Assembly (NCBI GenBank): GCA_946479615.1
Contig: CAMLGR010000199.1
Span: 1-7,098, forward strand
Direction of reading: 5' to 3'
DNA: 7,098 nt
Origin: an uncultured Bacteroidota bacterium
Lineage (GTDB): Bacteria > Bacteroidota > Bacteroidia > Chitinophagales > Chitinophagaceae
Positions 6,120 through 7,098 of the stretch are shown one piece after another. The translations under genes were made by a program, and so were the position numbers. The notes under the pieces are model-generated. The model had not been told where the DNA came from. It saw only the letters and a list, made by a program, of their open reading frames with translations, and did not search any database. Numbering within the stretch: the stretch's first letter is position 1; every line of letters begins with the position of its first letter.

Positions 6120-7098
6120 CTATGCAATTTCTTTCCGTAAAGGCAGTCCTACGGTGAACGTACTTCCTTTTCCTAATGTGCTATCAACCGTAATCTCGCC
6201 GCCATGCGCCTGCACCATCGTTTTCACATAACTTAATCCCAGGCCGAATCCTTTTACATTATGAATGTTGCCGGTATGCGCGCGGTAAAATCTTTCAAAT
6301 ACTCTTTTTACCGTTTCCTTATTCATACCGATGCCATTATCCTCGACGCGGATAATGATTTTCTTCTCGGTAGATTCAGTTGTCACTTTGATCCGGAGCG
6401 GCGTATTATCCTTGGCATATTTAACCGCGTTATCGATCAGGTTATTGATGAGGTTGGAAAAATGCACTTCATCCGCATTGATAAGATCGCTGGACGCATT
6501 GAGCAAAACTTCTGCCTGGCCCTGTTTTTCTTCCAGTTGTAAGGCAAAATTATCGATCACATCCTTGATCACTTCGTGTACATGCAGCGGTTTTAAATTC
6601 AGATCCACTTCTTTTTTCTCCAGTTGCGAGGCTTTCAGAATTGTTTCCACCTGGCGGTTCATCCGCATATTTTCTTCTTTGATGATCGAACTGAAGTAGC
6701 TGATCTTGGTTCTATCCTGCAATACTTTTTCATTCTTCATGGCATCGACTGCGAGTGATATGGTAGCCAATGGCGTTTTAAACTCATGCGTCATGTTATT
6801 GATAAAATCATTTTTGATCTCACCCAATTTTTTTTGCCGAAGCATGGTATGAACGGTCAGGTAAAAAGAAGAAATGATAATGATCGTAAACAGGATCGCC
6901 ATTGCAATGCGGATACGGAGCGATTTAATAGCCACCGTTTTCCAGTTCACTACCAGCACATTTAATGTTTCATCCTGTGCAATATTCTCTGCTGCCGATC
7001 CACTGGGAGCGAACAAAGGATACCCTTTGGTGAGATTATTGACCGTATCCTCGTATTCCGCTGCAAAGTTCTTGGATTGCTTTTCGATCGTAACGATC
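6120..7098 (-). CDS. Membrane sensor histidine kinase, C-terminal part (N-terminus beyond right window edge)
   Basis: Two-component sensor kinase that autophosphorylates on histidine and passes the phosphate to a response regulator; the stimulus is unknown. The frame is open to the right edge (at least 325 residues visible), so the TTG near 7016 should not be taken as the true start. Counting from the first visible residue: an extracytoplasmic remnant (1-62), a membrane segment (about 64-82), a HisKA domain with the phospho-acceptor in MTHEFKTP (His104), and a HATPase_c domain with an N-box NLIDNAVKY (Asn223), G1 DNGIGM (253-258), F-box FERFYR (267-272) and G2 GFGLGL (283-288). All catalytic motifs are intact. 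The membrane segment joins HisKA through only a short linker, so no HAMP or PAS domain is visible. A partner response regulator, if adjacent, would lie outside. The specific family cannot be named. Confidence 0.93.
   Translation of the reverse strand, partial: IVTIEKQSKNFAAEYEDTVNNLTKGYPLFAPSGSAAENIAQDETLNVLVVNWKTVAIKSLRIRIAMAILFTIIIISSFYLTVHTMLRQKKLGEIKNDFINNMTHEFKTPLATISLAVDAMKNEKVLQDRTKISYFSSIIKEENMRMNRQVETILKASQLEKKEVDLNLKPLHVHEVIKDVIDNFALQLEEKQGQAEVLLNASSDLINADEVHFSNLINNLIDNAVKYAKDNTPLRIKVTTESTEKKIIIRVEDNGIGMNKETVKRVFERFYRAHTGNIHNVKGFGLGLSYVKTMVQAHGGEITVDSTLGKGSTFTVGLPLRKEIA

Noticed and set aside
6120..7016. Histidine kinase starting at the TTG near 7016
   Set aside because: The frame stays open to the window edge with protein-like sequence, and a first membrane segment is missing; the true start is outside.

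Overview
The window looks like chromosomal DNA from a member of the Bacteroidota, most likely the Chitinophagales/Chitinophagaceae. Family and order are inferred from remembered protein resemblance, not from a search. The signs are the gene order mraZ, rsmH, a short Bacteroidota-type FtsL and a PASTA-tailed FtsI, the longer Bacteroidota form of QueA, genes without clear Shine-Dalgarno sequences, and TTTG / TAnnTTTG-like promoter motifs. No mobile element, CRISPR array, phage gene, tRNA or rRNA was recognised.

Left part (1-4065, minus strand): the start of the division and cell wall (dcw) cluster, transcribed right to left. mraZ (regulator) is followed by rsmH (16S rRNA methyltransferase), ftsL (division scaffold) and ftsI (septal transpeptidase, running off the left edge). 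The ftsI frame is open from 2004 to base 1 with all catalytic motifs intact. mraZ and ftsI both lack an in-frame ATG at their beginnings and appear to start at TTG. Between mraZ and rsmH lies a 98-bp imperfect inverted repeat built from 7-bp units; it contains the last codons and stop of mraZ and ends 2 bases before the rsmH ATG.

Middle (4066-4331): a divergent intergenic region. On the mraZ side it carries four direct-repeat boxes at exact 10-bp spacing, resembling MraZ operators, overlapping a plausible promoter. This would fit autoregulation of the cluster by its first gene.

Right part (4332-7098): on the plus strand, a DUF3052 protein of unknown function and queA (queuosine biosynthesis in tRNA). 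Converging on queA, with 2 bases between the stop codons, is the C-terminal part of a membrane sensor histidine kinase that runs off the right edge.

Most of the window is ordinary housekeeping. The parts worth a second look are the heptad inverted repeat and the mraZ operator region. I see no convincing undescribed multi-gene system.
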